Of a stretch of DNA of 13,213 nt, positions 6,128 through 13,099 are shown in pieces. The first letter of the stretch is position 1. Each line of letters opens with the position of its first letter. The notes beneath the pieces were generated by a model, which made no database searches, was not told the DNA's origin, and was given only the letters and a program-made list of their open reading frames with translations. The DNA lies in assembly GCA_031277045.1 (NCBI GenBank), contig JAISLX010000138.1:1-13213 (forward strand), written 5' to 3'. The stretch comes from Treponema sp. Its GTDB lineage: Bacteria; Spirochaetota; Spirochaetia; Treponematales; Breznakiellaceae. Made by a program: the position numbers and the translations under genes.

Positions 6128-6209
6128 GTTGTTCAAAAACTTCAGGTTCTGAATAACCACCGCTTAAAAAGGACTTGTGAAATAACCAACCGGGTCGTTG
6201 AACAAGTCC
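6128..6209. repeat. Intergenic palindromic repeat (MITE- or REP-like)
   Basis: An 82-bp segment whose ends are near-inverted copies: AGTTGTTCAA (6128-6137) and TTGAACAAGT (6198-6207), 9 of 10 complementary, with an inner pair GGACTTGT (6171-6178) and ACAAGTCC (6202-6209). TGAATAACCACC (6150-6161) recurs imperfectly as TGAAATAACCAACC (6178-6191). The TTGTTC core resembles the arms of the repeat inside the DUF262 gene. It fills most of the gap between the radical-SAM and DUF4130 genes. No coding frame is supported in it. Confidence 0.5.
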
Positions 6210-6225
6210 AATAAATAAATATACT
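6198..6225 (+). promoter_or_regulatory. Promoter of the DUF4130 gene, probably leaderless
   Basis: TTGAAC (6198-6203; 4 of 6) and TATACT (6220-6225; 5 of 6) are 16 nt apart, and the ATG at 6232 starts 6 nt after the -10 box, with no Shine-Dalgarno in between. The arrangement copies that of the radical-SAM gene. The -35 box is part of the repeat that ends at 6209. A consensus TATAAT at 6119-6124 lacks a -35 and is a weaker alternative. Confidence 0.5.
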
Positions 6226-6231
6226 ATACAA

Positions 6232-7257
6232 ATGGAAAGTGAAGCATGTTACGACGGGACCCTGGAGGGGTTCTTTGCCCTGCTGGACCAGTTGTGGGGC
6301 CTGCCGGTGGAATGCCGGCCCCGGCGGGTCATCCGGTCTGACGGGTTTTCCGCCGGATTTCCCGGCGGGGAGGGCCAGGGGTCCCTTTTTGACCCGCCCC
6401 CTCCCGGCGGTTTACCCCGCAAACCGCCAAAACGGCCCGGTAACCGGGATTCTTATGGCTTTTTTCAACGAAAAAGCCATAAGAATCCGCAAGCGCAGCA
6501 GGCCGTCGGCCCGCTCCCCGATCCGGCCCTTGTGGGCGGCGCGGCGGGGATTCTGTTCCAGGTTTCCCCGGACGCCTATGACGCGCTGGTTTATGTCTGG
6601 ATGAGCGGTCTTTCCGTGGAAGGAGAGGCCCTGCGCTACGCGCTCCGGGTGCTGTCCGCGGCGAAAAAGGCGGTATCCGGTCCGGCGGCCGGCGCGGCAT
6701 GGTACCGCCGTGAGGAAGCCCGCCGCGGCGCGGCCCTCGCGGCCCGGAACCGGCTGGATGACGATTGCCGGACCGTGCTGGCCCTTTCCGGCAAAGTCGC
6801 CCATGAAATCCATCGTCTTATGGGCTTTCTCCGCTTCAGCCCCGGCGCGGGGGGCCGTTATATCGCGCGCTGCTCCCCGGACTACGGCGTCCTGCCGGCT
6901 CTGGCCTCCCACTTCTCCACCCGTTTTGGGGACGCGCCCTGGGCCGTTATTGACGAGAAACGGGGCCTTGTCCTGGCCGGGGAGGGAAGGGGGAAGGTCC
7001 GGCTTTTCGCCGCGGGCGGGGACGGACCCCGTTCCCCCACAGCCGGGCCGTCCGAAACCTGGGAAGAACTCTGGCGCTGTTACCACCGGGCCGTTAACAT
7101 CGAAAGCCGGAAGAACCCCTCGCTACAACGGCGTTTCATACCTTCGCGCTACCGGGAGTACCTGGACGAATTCAACATTTCCCCCGCGCCCCCCGTGGAG
7201 GATGATGACCGGGATTCGGGTTTGCCCGCCCCGCTGGTCCGGGGGAACTGTAACTGA
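6232..7257 (+). CDS. DUF4130 family protein, probable DNA metabolism partner of the radical-SAM enzyme
   Basis: A 341-residue protein of the DUF4130 / TIGR03915 type ('probable DNA metabolism protein'), a family found next to the radical-SAM family encoded just upstream and fused in some bacteria to a uracil-DNA-glycosylase domain. It opens with YDGTLEGFF (7-15), like the usual Y-D-G-S-F-E-G-L. The core is HEIHRLMGFLRF (191-202), CSPDYGVLPALASHFSTRF (214-232), PWAVIDEKRGL (236-246), and the strongly conserved end WRCYHRAVNIESRKNPSLQRRFIPSRY (281-307). The start ATG 6232 fits the family N-terminus. QGSLF (49-53) is a possible clamp-binding motif. Residues 54-100 are longer than usual and contain a palindrome-encoded segment. 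The last 25 residues are acidic/Pro-rich and not family-like. There is no membrane segment. The reaction is unknown; the partnership is inferred from known gene co-occurrence. Confidence 0.85.
   Translation: MESEACYDGTLEGFFALLDQLWGLPVECRPRRVIRSDGFSAGFPGGEGQGSLFDPPPPGGLPRKPPKRPGNRDSYGFFQRKSHKNPQAQQAVGPLPDPALVGGAAGILFQVSPDAYDALVYVWMSGLSVEGEALRYALRVLSAAKKAVSGPAAGAAWYRREEARRGAALAARNRLDDDCRTVLALSGKVAHEIHRLMGFLRFSPGAGGRYIARCSPDYGVLPALASHFSTRFGDAPWAVIDEKRGLVLAGEGRGKVRLFAAGGDGPRSPTAGPSETWEELWRCYHRAVNIESRKNPSLQRRFIPSRYREYLDEFNISPAPPVEDDDRDSGLPAPLVRGNCN
6447..6488. repeat. Perfect 18-bp palindrome translated within the DUF4130 gene
   Basis: GGATTCTTATGGCTTTTT (6447-6464) and its exact inverse (6471-6488) surround a 6-nt loop TCAACG. 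It is AT-rich in a GC-rich gene and is read in frame as DSYGFFQRKSHKNP (residues 73-86), in a linker with no family counterpart. The U-run in mid-stem is followed by more stem, so it is not a terminator. Confidence 0.75.
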
Positions 7258-7324
7258 AAACAGCGTAAATTGGTTTTATGGAAAAAGGATGTTTCACCGG
7301 GAACGAGGCCGTACCAACCGAAAG

Positions 7325-7339
7325 TTGAAACAGTTTCAA
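7325..7339. promoter_or_regulatory. 15-bp palindromic operator candidate upstream of the efflux operon
   Basis: TTGAAAC-A-GTTTCAA is a perfect 7+7 inverted repeat in the 185-nt gap before the outer membrane protein gene. Its right half contributes TTTCAA (7334-7339), which lies 17 nt from CATTAT (7357-7362), a weak promoter pair. A TetR- or MarR-type repressor of the pump would fit, but no such gene is in the window. The rest of the gap shows nothing definite. Confidence 0.4.
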
Positions 7340-7442
7340 AAAAGACCTTTTCTTGTCATTATGACTACCCGGGGTCTGGCTGATGGCGGAACGGCCGGGT
7401 TACACGCGCCGCTGGTTTACTACTGCTGTTGGGAGGCGTTCC

Positions 7443-8765
7443 ATGCGATTCCTGGTGAGGTTTCTGTGCGTCCTGTTCGTTTATTGCGCCGCCGTCCCGT
7501 TGCGCGCCGGGGATTCGGCTCTTGTCCTTACCCTTGACGGCGCGGTAGCGCGGGCGCTGGAGTACAGCGTCAGTCTGCAGACGAACCGGATTACGCTGGA
7601 AGACCGGGAATACGCCGCCGGCCGCCTGTGGGCGCTGGTGTTCCCCGCGATCAGCGCCGGCGCCGATGCCGGGTACCGGAGCAGCCTTTTTACCGGTGTC
7701 CGGCAGCCCGTGGAGCAGCGGTTCAGCTACAGCACCTCCGTGGGCCTTAGCCTTGGTTTTACCGCGGGGCTCCCCGGCCGCATGAAGCTCCTTGGCCTTG
7801 CCTGGGAAAGGCAGCTTTTAACGTACGAAGACGCCCGGCGGCTGCTGGAGATTACAACGGCGCAGAATTTCTACGCCCTTATCGCGGAACGGGAAAACCT
7901 TGGACAACTGGCCGAAACGCTGAGTTTGGCGGAACGCCAGTTGAAACAGCACCGTATCGGCAGGGACAACGGGCTGATAGGCGAAACGGCGCTGATCCAG
8001 AGCCAACTGGGGGTGGAGACCGCGAGGTATGAGCTAAGCGCCGCCCAGGCGATCTACTCCGCCAATGCCGGCGCCTTTCTCAGTTCCCTGGGTCTCTCCC
8101 CCGAAACGCCGGTAGAACTGGAGGGCGAATTCGAGGTCCGGCGGGTAGAGTTGGACGCGGAGGAGCTTATCCGGGATTATCTTCCCAACCGGCCCGACAT
8201 CGTGCAGCAGCGCCGGGCCATCGAGGAAGCGGAATTGACGAGCCGGCAAAAGGTTCTGGACGCCCGGTCCCCTTCGGTACGTGTGTCCGTTAACTGGGGC
8301 GGCGGTTCCGGAACCGGGGGCATTACGGCCCCTTTTACCGGCAGCGTCAGCGGGTCCGTCTCCCTCAGCATTCCTATCAACCCCTGGATACCCGGCACGA
8401 ATGAGTCCCAGGCCCTGCGCTCCGCGGAAAGCGAGGTCAAAAAGGCCAGGCTGAACTTAAAAAGCATCGAAAACCAGGCCGCCGGCCAGATCCGCTCATT
8501 GACGGCGAATCTGCGGAACTCCTGGGAAAGTCTGGAGATCGCCCGGCTGCGGGCGCAGGTTGCCCAGCAGTCTTACGAGTTGACTGAACGGGGTTTTCTG
8601 AATGGCGCTGTGGAGGCCCTTGTACTGGAAACAAGCCGCAAGAACCTGGCCGACGCGCGGTACCAACTGCTGCGGAGCGAGTTCTCCTATCAGAAACTTG
8701 TCCTGGATTTAGCCCAGGCTGTCAACGTGGATTGGCGGCAATTCATCATAAGGAGCGGCCCGTGA
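7443..8765 (+). CDS. TolC-family outer membrane efflux protein
   Basis: A 440-residue outer membrane channel component of a tripartite efflux pump. The first 22 residues are a type I signal peptide (MRFLVRF, then a hydrophobic run, then PLRA before GDS). The two repeated halves of the OEP fold are visible: LTLDGAVARALEYSVSLQ (29-46) with a long helical part to about 220, then LPNRPDIVQQRRAIEEAE (247-264), the typical start of the second half, and a final helix with ETSRKNLADARYQLLRSEFSYQKLVLDL (396-423). I chose ATG 7443 because GGGAGG lies 6 nt upstream and the signal peptide then starts the protein; an upstream ATG at 7383 would add 20 residues before the signal and has no ribosome site. 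The stop overlaps the adaptor start by 4 nt (GTGA). It is first gene of the efflux operon. Confidence 0.88.
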   Translation: MRFLVRFLCVLFVYCAAVPLRAGDSALVLTLDGAVARALEYSVSLQTNRITLEDREYAAGRLWALVFPAISAGADAGYRSSLFTGVRQPVEQRFSYSTSVGLSLGFTAGLPGRMKLLGLAWERQLLTYEDARRLLEITTAQNFYALIAERENLGQLAETLSLAERQLKQHRIGRDNGLIGETALIQSQLGVETARYELSAAQAIYSANAGAFLSSLGLSPETPVELEGEFEVRRVELDAEELIRDYLPNRPDIVQQRRAIEEAELTSRQKVLDARSPSVRVSVNWGGGSGTGGITAPFTGSVSGSVSLSIPINPWIPGTNESQALRSAESEVKKARLNLKSIENQAAGQIRSLTANLRNSWESLEIARLRAQVAQQSYELTERGFLNGAVEALVLETSRKNLADARYQLLRSEFSYQKLVLDLAQAVNVDWRQFIIRSGP

Positions 8766-9784
8766 ACAAAGCGGCGTCCCGTATTGTTACGGTTGTTATT
8801 GCCGGACTGATAGTCTTTTTTGGAATTCTTACCGGGTTGAACCTGTACTGGGGCATGCGGCGCGCCCAGGATTTTACCTCGCCCGGTTCCGCGCCTGCCG
8901 CGCGGGGCGGTACGGCGGGCGCGCCTGGCGGAACCCAGCGGGGGGCTGCCGGGCTACCGGCTGCCGGATCACCGGCCGCCGGTAATCGGACGGCCCGGAC
9001 TTCCACGGCGGTCAAGGTAACCGGGGTGGTGTTAGGTACTATCGAAACCAGTGTCGTGATCAACGGGGACGTGCTGGCGGCCAGCCAGGTGTCCATCTTC
9101 CCGGCGACAGCGGGAAAATTAACCCAGCTTCGTTACCGGGTAGGGGATTGGGTCAACCGGGGACAGACCGTCGCCGCGGTGGACCCTTCCCGGCCTGGGG
9201 AGGAATACGCGGAAAGCCCGGTGCTGTCCACGATTAGCGGGACTGTTCTTTCGGTTCCCGTTAACCTTGGGGATACGGTAAGCCCCTCCACGGTAATATA
9301 TGTTGTTGGGGACCTTGCCAACCTTGTGGTGGAAACCTTTGTGCCGGAGCGGTACTCCAATATCGCCCGGCAGGGTCTTGAGGCCCAGGTATCCCTGGAA
9401 GCCCTTCCGGGCGAGAGCTTCCAGGCGGCGGTGGGGGAGGTAAGTCCCGTGCTGGATCCCGCCTCCCGTACTCTGCGGATACGGCTCAATTTTAACCGGC
9501 GGGACACCCGGATCCGGCCGGGCATGTTTGCCACCGTAAGCCTTGTAACCAACACCCGCCGGGATGTGCCGGTGATTCCCCGGGACGCGGTAATCAACAC
9601 CTACGGTTCCTGGATCGTCTTCGTGGTTGACGAATCCAATATCGCCCGAAGGCGGGTTGTTACGCTGGGGCTTGAAAACGAGATGTCCGTGGAAGTGGAA
9701 AGCGGCCTTGAGGCGGGGGACAGAATTGTGTCGGCGGGGCAGAACTTCCTTTCCGACGGCGATCTTGTCAGAATTGTCGAGTAA
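8762..9784 (+). CDS. RND efflux periplasmic adaptor lacking the helical hairpin
   Basis: A 340-residue membrane-fusion (HlyD/AcrA-type) adaptor linking the inner-membrane RND pump to the TolC-like channel. Residues 8-29 form an N-terminal membrane anchor. Residues 38-82 are a Gly/Ala/Pro-rich linker with short repeats. The first lipoyl half is about 113-141 (FPATAGKLTQLRYRVGDWV) and the second 151-183 (VLSTISGTVLSVPVNLGDTV); only about 10 residues separate them, where AcrA-type adaptors carry a long coiled-coil hairpin. The beta-barrel (186-262) includes PVLDPASRTLRIRLNF and IRPGMFATVSL, and a membrane-proximal domain follows (VPVIPRDAVI to the end). The known spirochaetal adaptor BesA of Borrelia also lacks the hairpin. 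GTG 8762 is preceded by AAGGAG at 6 nt and overlaps the previous stop; an upstream in-frame ATG at 8732 lies inside the channel gene and is rejected. Confidence 0.88.
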   Translation: MNKAASRIVTVVIAGLIVFFGILTGLNLYWGMRRAQDFTSPGSAPAARGGTAGAPGGTQRGAAGLPAAGSPAAGNRTARTSTAVKVTGVVLGTIETSVVINGDVLAASQVSIFPATAGKLTQLRYRVGDWVNRGQTVAAVDPSRPGEEYAESPVLSTISGTVLSVPVNLGDTVSPSTVIYVVGDLANLVVETFVPERYSNIARQGLEAQVSLEALPGESFQAAVGEVSPVLDPASRTLRIRLNFNRRDTRIRPGMFATVSLVTNTRRDVPVIPRDAVINTYGSWIVFVVDESNIARRRVVTLGLENEMSVEVESGLEAGDRIVSAGQNFLSDGDLVRIVE

Positions 9785-9796
9785 AAGGAGACTGTA

Positions 9797-12700
9797 GTGA
9801 ATATCGCGGGTTATTCGGTTAAGCGGCCGGTTACCGTTGTGGTGTTGTACATCCTGGCCCTGGGTGTCGCCGCCACGCTGGTGCCAAATCTGGCGGTGGA
9901 TCTTTACCCCTCCGTGTCTATGCCGGTGCTTTCGGTTTTTACCCAGTTTTCCGGCGCGGGGCCGGCGGACGTGGAAAAAAACGTTACCGGCCCCCTGGAG
10001 CGGGCCCTCTCCGTCTCCCAGGGCCTTACCGATATGAGCAGCGTCTCCCAGTTTGAATCCAGCATGATCAATTTGCAATACGCCTACGGTACCGATATGG
10101 ACAAGGCAATGACCGACGCCCAAACCCTGCTGAACCGGCTGGCCAATTCCCTGCCCAGCGGGACGGGCGCCCCCACGGTACGGCGCTTCGACATGAGCGC
10201 TATGCCCATCATGCGGCTTGTGGTCAGGGGCAATTATCCCGCGGACCAGCTCCGCCTTCTTGCGGAAGAACAGATCCAGGCCGGTATTGAGCGCGTTGAC
10301 GGAGTCGCCTCTGCGGAGGTTACCGGCGGCACCACCCAGGTTGTCAACGTGGAAGTTTCGCTTAACCGCCTCGCGGCCTTTAATTTAACCCTGTCCGATG
10401 TATCCGGCGCGCTGCGGGGCCAGAGCGTTCTTTCCTCCGGGGGCAGCCTTCTCCGCGGAACGCGGGAATACCAGATCATGACCCAGGAAGAACTGGTAAG
10501 CGTGGACCAGATCAAACGGCTGGTGGTAAAAACTGTCAACGTGGGTTCCGGCGCCGCCCAGGCGAACCGTTCCCAGACAGTTCTTTTGGAGGATATCGCC
10601 GATGTCAGCCTGGGTTACAATGAAAACGCCGCCCGGGTTTACGTAAACGGGGAAACCGGCGTTTATATCCAGGTAACCGCCGAAAGCGACAGCAACCAGG
10701 TAAAAGTAGCGGACCGGGTACAGGCGGCCCTGGCCGGTATTAACCGGGATCTGCCCGGCGGCATCACGCTGGAGATCCTCTCCGACAACACCACGATGAT
10801 CAGGGCAACCCTGGAGCAGGTGTACCTTAACGCTGTCCAGGGCGCCGTTCTCGCGATGATAATACTGTCGCTTTTTTTGCGGAACATCAGGGGAACCATT
10901 ATTATCGGTCTGACTATCCCCGTCTCCATTCTTCTAACCATCATGTTCATGTCGATTTTCGGCTTTACCCTCAACATGCTTACGATGATCGGCCTTATCA
11001 TGGCGCTGGGGATGACGGTGGACGGCTCCATCGTTATTCTTGAAAACGTCCATTCGTACCGGGAACGAGGAGCCAAACCGGACATCGCGGCCATCCTGGG
11101 CAGCCGGGAGATGCTGCGGGCCATTATCGCCAGTTCCGCTACCACCCTGTGCGTATTTATTCCCCTTATCATCTACAAAAACGATCTGGAACAAATAGGG
11201 CAACTCGCCAGCGATCTGGTTTTTACCGTGGTCATATCTCTGGTCTGTTCGCTCGTGGTGGCCGTTACGCTGGTGCCGAGTTTGTGCGGCGCGATTCTCA
11301 AACTTAACACCCGCAAACAAAAGCCGCTCAGGAATCCTTTTCTGCGGGCCGTTGATACCGGAATAGAAAAATTCTTCCGGGGCATGGAAAACCGCTACCG
11401 GGGGGCCCTGGAGTACTGCCTTTCGCACCGCCTCCTGGTCATTGGCTTTGTGCTGACGCTGCTCGTTTTTTCGCTGCTCCAGTTCGGCGGCCTGGGCATG
11501 AACATGTATATCCGCACCCGTACCGATGACAACGTGAATATAAGCGTTTCCCTTCCCCTGGGTACCACCGTTGATGTTACCGAACAGACCCTGTTCAATC
11601 TTGAGGAAATCATTAAAGAAAACGTACAGGGTTACAACAACATTATTCTTACCGCCCGGCGCAGCGGTACTACTCAAGGTACCATCCAGATCACCCTTCC
11701 CGCGCCGGCCCTGCAAATTGATACGCCGGATACGATTATCCGCAAGCTTACGCCGCTGGTAAGCGGTATCCCCGGCGCCCAGGTGCGGTTCAGCGCGGGG
11801 CGCGGCATGGGAAGCAGTTCCGCTGTGGCGATAACCGTAAGTTCCCGGAATTATGCCTCGCTGACGGAAGCTGCCGGGGAAATCCGCGCTATCATGGTCC
11901 GCTATCTGCCGGAGATCGAAAACCCCACGGTAAATATTGACGAGGGAGCCCCCCAGATTACGGTGGAAATAAACCGGGAACGGGCGGCGGCCCTGGGCAT
12001 CTCCCTGTCCTCCATCGCCTCGGAGATCCGCACCGCCATGAACGGTTCCACCGTTACGGCCATAAGCGGGGGGGACAAGCTTTTGAACGTGAACGTCAAG
12101 CTTAGGGATACCGACCGCCGGGGTCTGTCGAATCTGGACGCCGTCTTCGTGCTGGGAAGGGGCGGCCGGCGGGTGTCCCTTTCCAATGTGGCGCGGATCG
12201 TGGAAAACCGGGCGTCCTCGTCCATCCGGCGGGAAAACCAGGAGCGTCTGGTCCGCGTTACCGGCGAATTGCCCGAAGGGATCGCCGCCACGGATATGCA
12301 GCGCCGCCTGGAAGAAACAGTAAAAGAAAACCTGGTGTCCCGGGATGATGTTGACGTTCGTTACCAGGGGGAGGCCCAGGAGGTAGACGAATACATGCGG
12401 CGTTTTTATTTCGTTATTGCCATCGCGGTGTTTTTGGTTTTCTGCGTCATGGCAAGCCAGTTTGAATCGTTTGTCGATCCGCTGATCATCTTCTTCTCCA
12501 TACCTCTGCTTGCCATCGGGGTTGTCTGGATTTACAAATTCGCCGGCCAGACCATGTCGATGTTCTCCGTTTTGGGCGTTGTGGCCCTGGTGGGAGTGGT
12601 GGTAAACAACGGCATTATCCTGGTGGATTACACCAATACGTTGCGGGCCCGGGGCATGAAAGTCCGGGAGGCATGCCTTGAGGCGGGCCGCAGCCGCCTG

Positions 12701-12967
12701 CGTCCAATCCTTATGACAAGCCTTACCACGATCCTGGGAATGTTCCCCATTGCCTTTTTCCCCGGCGTCGGCGCGGACAGTATCCAGCCCATCGGTTTAA
12801 CCTTTGTCGGGGGTTTGACAGTTAGTTCGATCATGACCCTGTTCGTTACGCCGGTGATGTATTCGCTGTTGAATAGCCGCCACGACAGAAAGCGGAAAAA
12901 CATCCGGCAGCCCGGACTGGCGGAAGACAGGGAAGACATGCTTCAGCTTGCCGCCGGGGGAACGTAA
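9797..12967 (+). CDS. RND-family (HAE1/AcrB-like) multidrug efflux transporter
   Basis: A 1056-residue inner-membrane proton-driven pump of normal length, with the twofold RND layout: TM1 (about 10-30), a large periplasmic loop, TM2-6 (about 345-500), TM7 (about 547-566), a second periplasmic loop, and TM8-12 (about 870-1027). The N-terminal SVKRPVTVVV and LAVDLYPSVSMP stretches are typical. In TM4, MALGMTVDGSIVILENV has Asp409 at the AcrB Asp407 position, but Gly410 in place of the second Asp (408). In TM10, VGVVVNNGIILVDYTNTLR has Asn where AcrB has the Lys940 of the proton relay; this NN variant is common in other HAE-type pumps. GTG 9797 has AAAGGAG 6 nt upstream and follows the adaptor stop by 12 nt, so the three efflux genes form one operon. 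Substrates (drugs, bile-like compounds or lipids) cannot be read from sequence. The C-terminal 30 residues are charged and cytoplasmic. Confidence 0.93.
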   Translation: MNIAGYSVKRPVTVVVLYILALGVAATLVPNLAVDLYPSVSMPVLSVFTQFSGAGPADVEKNVTGPLERALSVSQGLTDMSSVSQFESSMINLQYAYGTDMDKAMTDAQTLLNRLANSLPSGTGAPTVRRFDMSAMPIMRLVVRGNYPADQLRLLAEEQIQAGIERVDGVASAEVTGGTTQVVNVEVSLNRLAAFNLTLSDVSGALRGQSVLSSGGSLLRGTREYQIMTQEELVSVDQIKRLVVKTVNVGSGAAQANRSQTVLLEDIADVSLGYNENAARVYVNGETGVYIQVTAESDSNQVKVADRVQAALAGINRDLPGGITLEILSDNTTMIRATLEQVYLNAVQGAVLAMIILSLFLRNIRGTIIIGLTIPVSILLTIMFMSIFGFTLNMLTMIGLIMALGMTVDGSIVILENVHSYRERGAKPDIAAILGSREMLRAIIASSATTLCVFIPLIIYKNDLEQIGQLASDLVFTVVISLVCSLVVAVTLVPSLCGAILKLNTRKQKPLRNPFLRAVDTGIEKFFRGMENRYRGALEYCLSHRLLVIGFVLTLLVFSLLQFGGLGMNMYIRTRTDDNVNISVSLPLGTTVDVTEQTLFNLEEIIKENVQGYNNIILTARRSGTTQGTIQITLPAPALQIDTPDTIIRKLTPLVSGIPGAQVRFSAGRGMGSSSAVAITVSSRNYASLTEAAGEIRAIMVRYLPEIENPTVNIDEGAPQITVEINRERAAALGISLSSIASEIRTAMNGSTVTAISGGDKLLNVNVKLRDTDRRGLSNLDAVFVLGRGGRRVSLSNVARIVENRASSSIRRENQERLVRVTGELPEGIAATDMQRRLEETVKENLVSRDDVDVRYQGEAQEVDEYMRRFYFVIAIAVFLVFCVMASQFESFVDPLIIFFSIPLLAIGVVWIYKFAGQTMSMFSVLGVVALVGVVVNNGIILVDYTNTLRARGMKVREACLEAGRSRLRPILMTSLTTILGMFPIAFFPGVGADSIQPIGLTFVGGLTVSSIMTLFVTPVMYSLLNSRHDRKRKNIRQPGLAEDREDMLQLAAGGT

Positions 12968-12981
12968 CAGGTTCCGGGCCA

Positions 12982-13012
12982 GCCCCGCGGGCCTCCCCTG
13001 GGTCAACGGGGC
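12982..13012 (+). terminator. Weak terminator candidate after the efflux operon
   Basis: GCCCCG (12982-12987) and CGGGGC (13007-13012) could pair around a 19-nt loop, followed only by ATTT rather than a U-run. It sits 15 nt after the pump stop codon. The position is right but the structure is poor, so a Rho-dependent end is equally possible. Confidence 0.2.
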
Positions 13013-13048
13013 ATTTCCGGCGCGGTTTGATTAAAGCAGTGCCCCTTA

Positions 13049-13076
13049 TTGACTTTTTATGTATATCCGGTACAAT
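13049..13076 (+). promoter_or_regulatory. Sigma-70 type promoter for the truncated last gene
   Basis: TTGACT (13049-13054; 5 of 6) and TACAAT (13071-13076; 5 of 6) are 16 nt apart. Transcription would start near 13082-13084, leaving a leader of about 17 nt that contains the ribosome site. This is the best-matching promoter in the window. Confidence 0.6.
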
Positions 13077-13080
13077 TGCG

Positions 13081-13094
13081 CTCCTGGAAAGGAG
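13081..13094 (+). promoter_or_regulatory. Shine-Dalgarno site within a small hairpin
   Basis: AAAGGAG (13088-13094) lies 5 nt before GTG 13100. CTCCT (13081-13085) can pair with AGGAG (13090-13094) across a GGAA loop, a GNRA tetraloop. The hairpin would sit at the very 5' end of the transcript from the 13049-13076 promoter and hide the ribosome site. The stem is only 5 bp and may be chance. Confidence 0.35.
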
Positions 13095-13099
13095 ATTGC

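Noticed and set aside
6447..6488. Rho-independent terminator reading of the long hairpin
   Set aside because: The T-run is inside the stem and loop side rather than after it, and the DUF4130 frame continues through with conserved motifs downstream.
7383..7442. Earlier start for the outer membrane protein
   Set aside because: It would put 20 charged residues before the signal peptide and has no ribosome site, whereas ATG 7443 has GGGAGG at 6 nt.
9119..10123. A 334-codon minus-strand frame opposite the adaptor and pump start
   Set aside because: His/Gly/Arg-rich translation without motifs, antisense to two well-supported genes.
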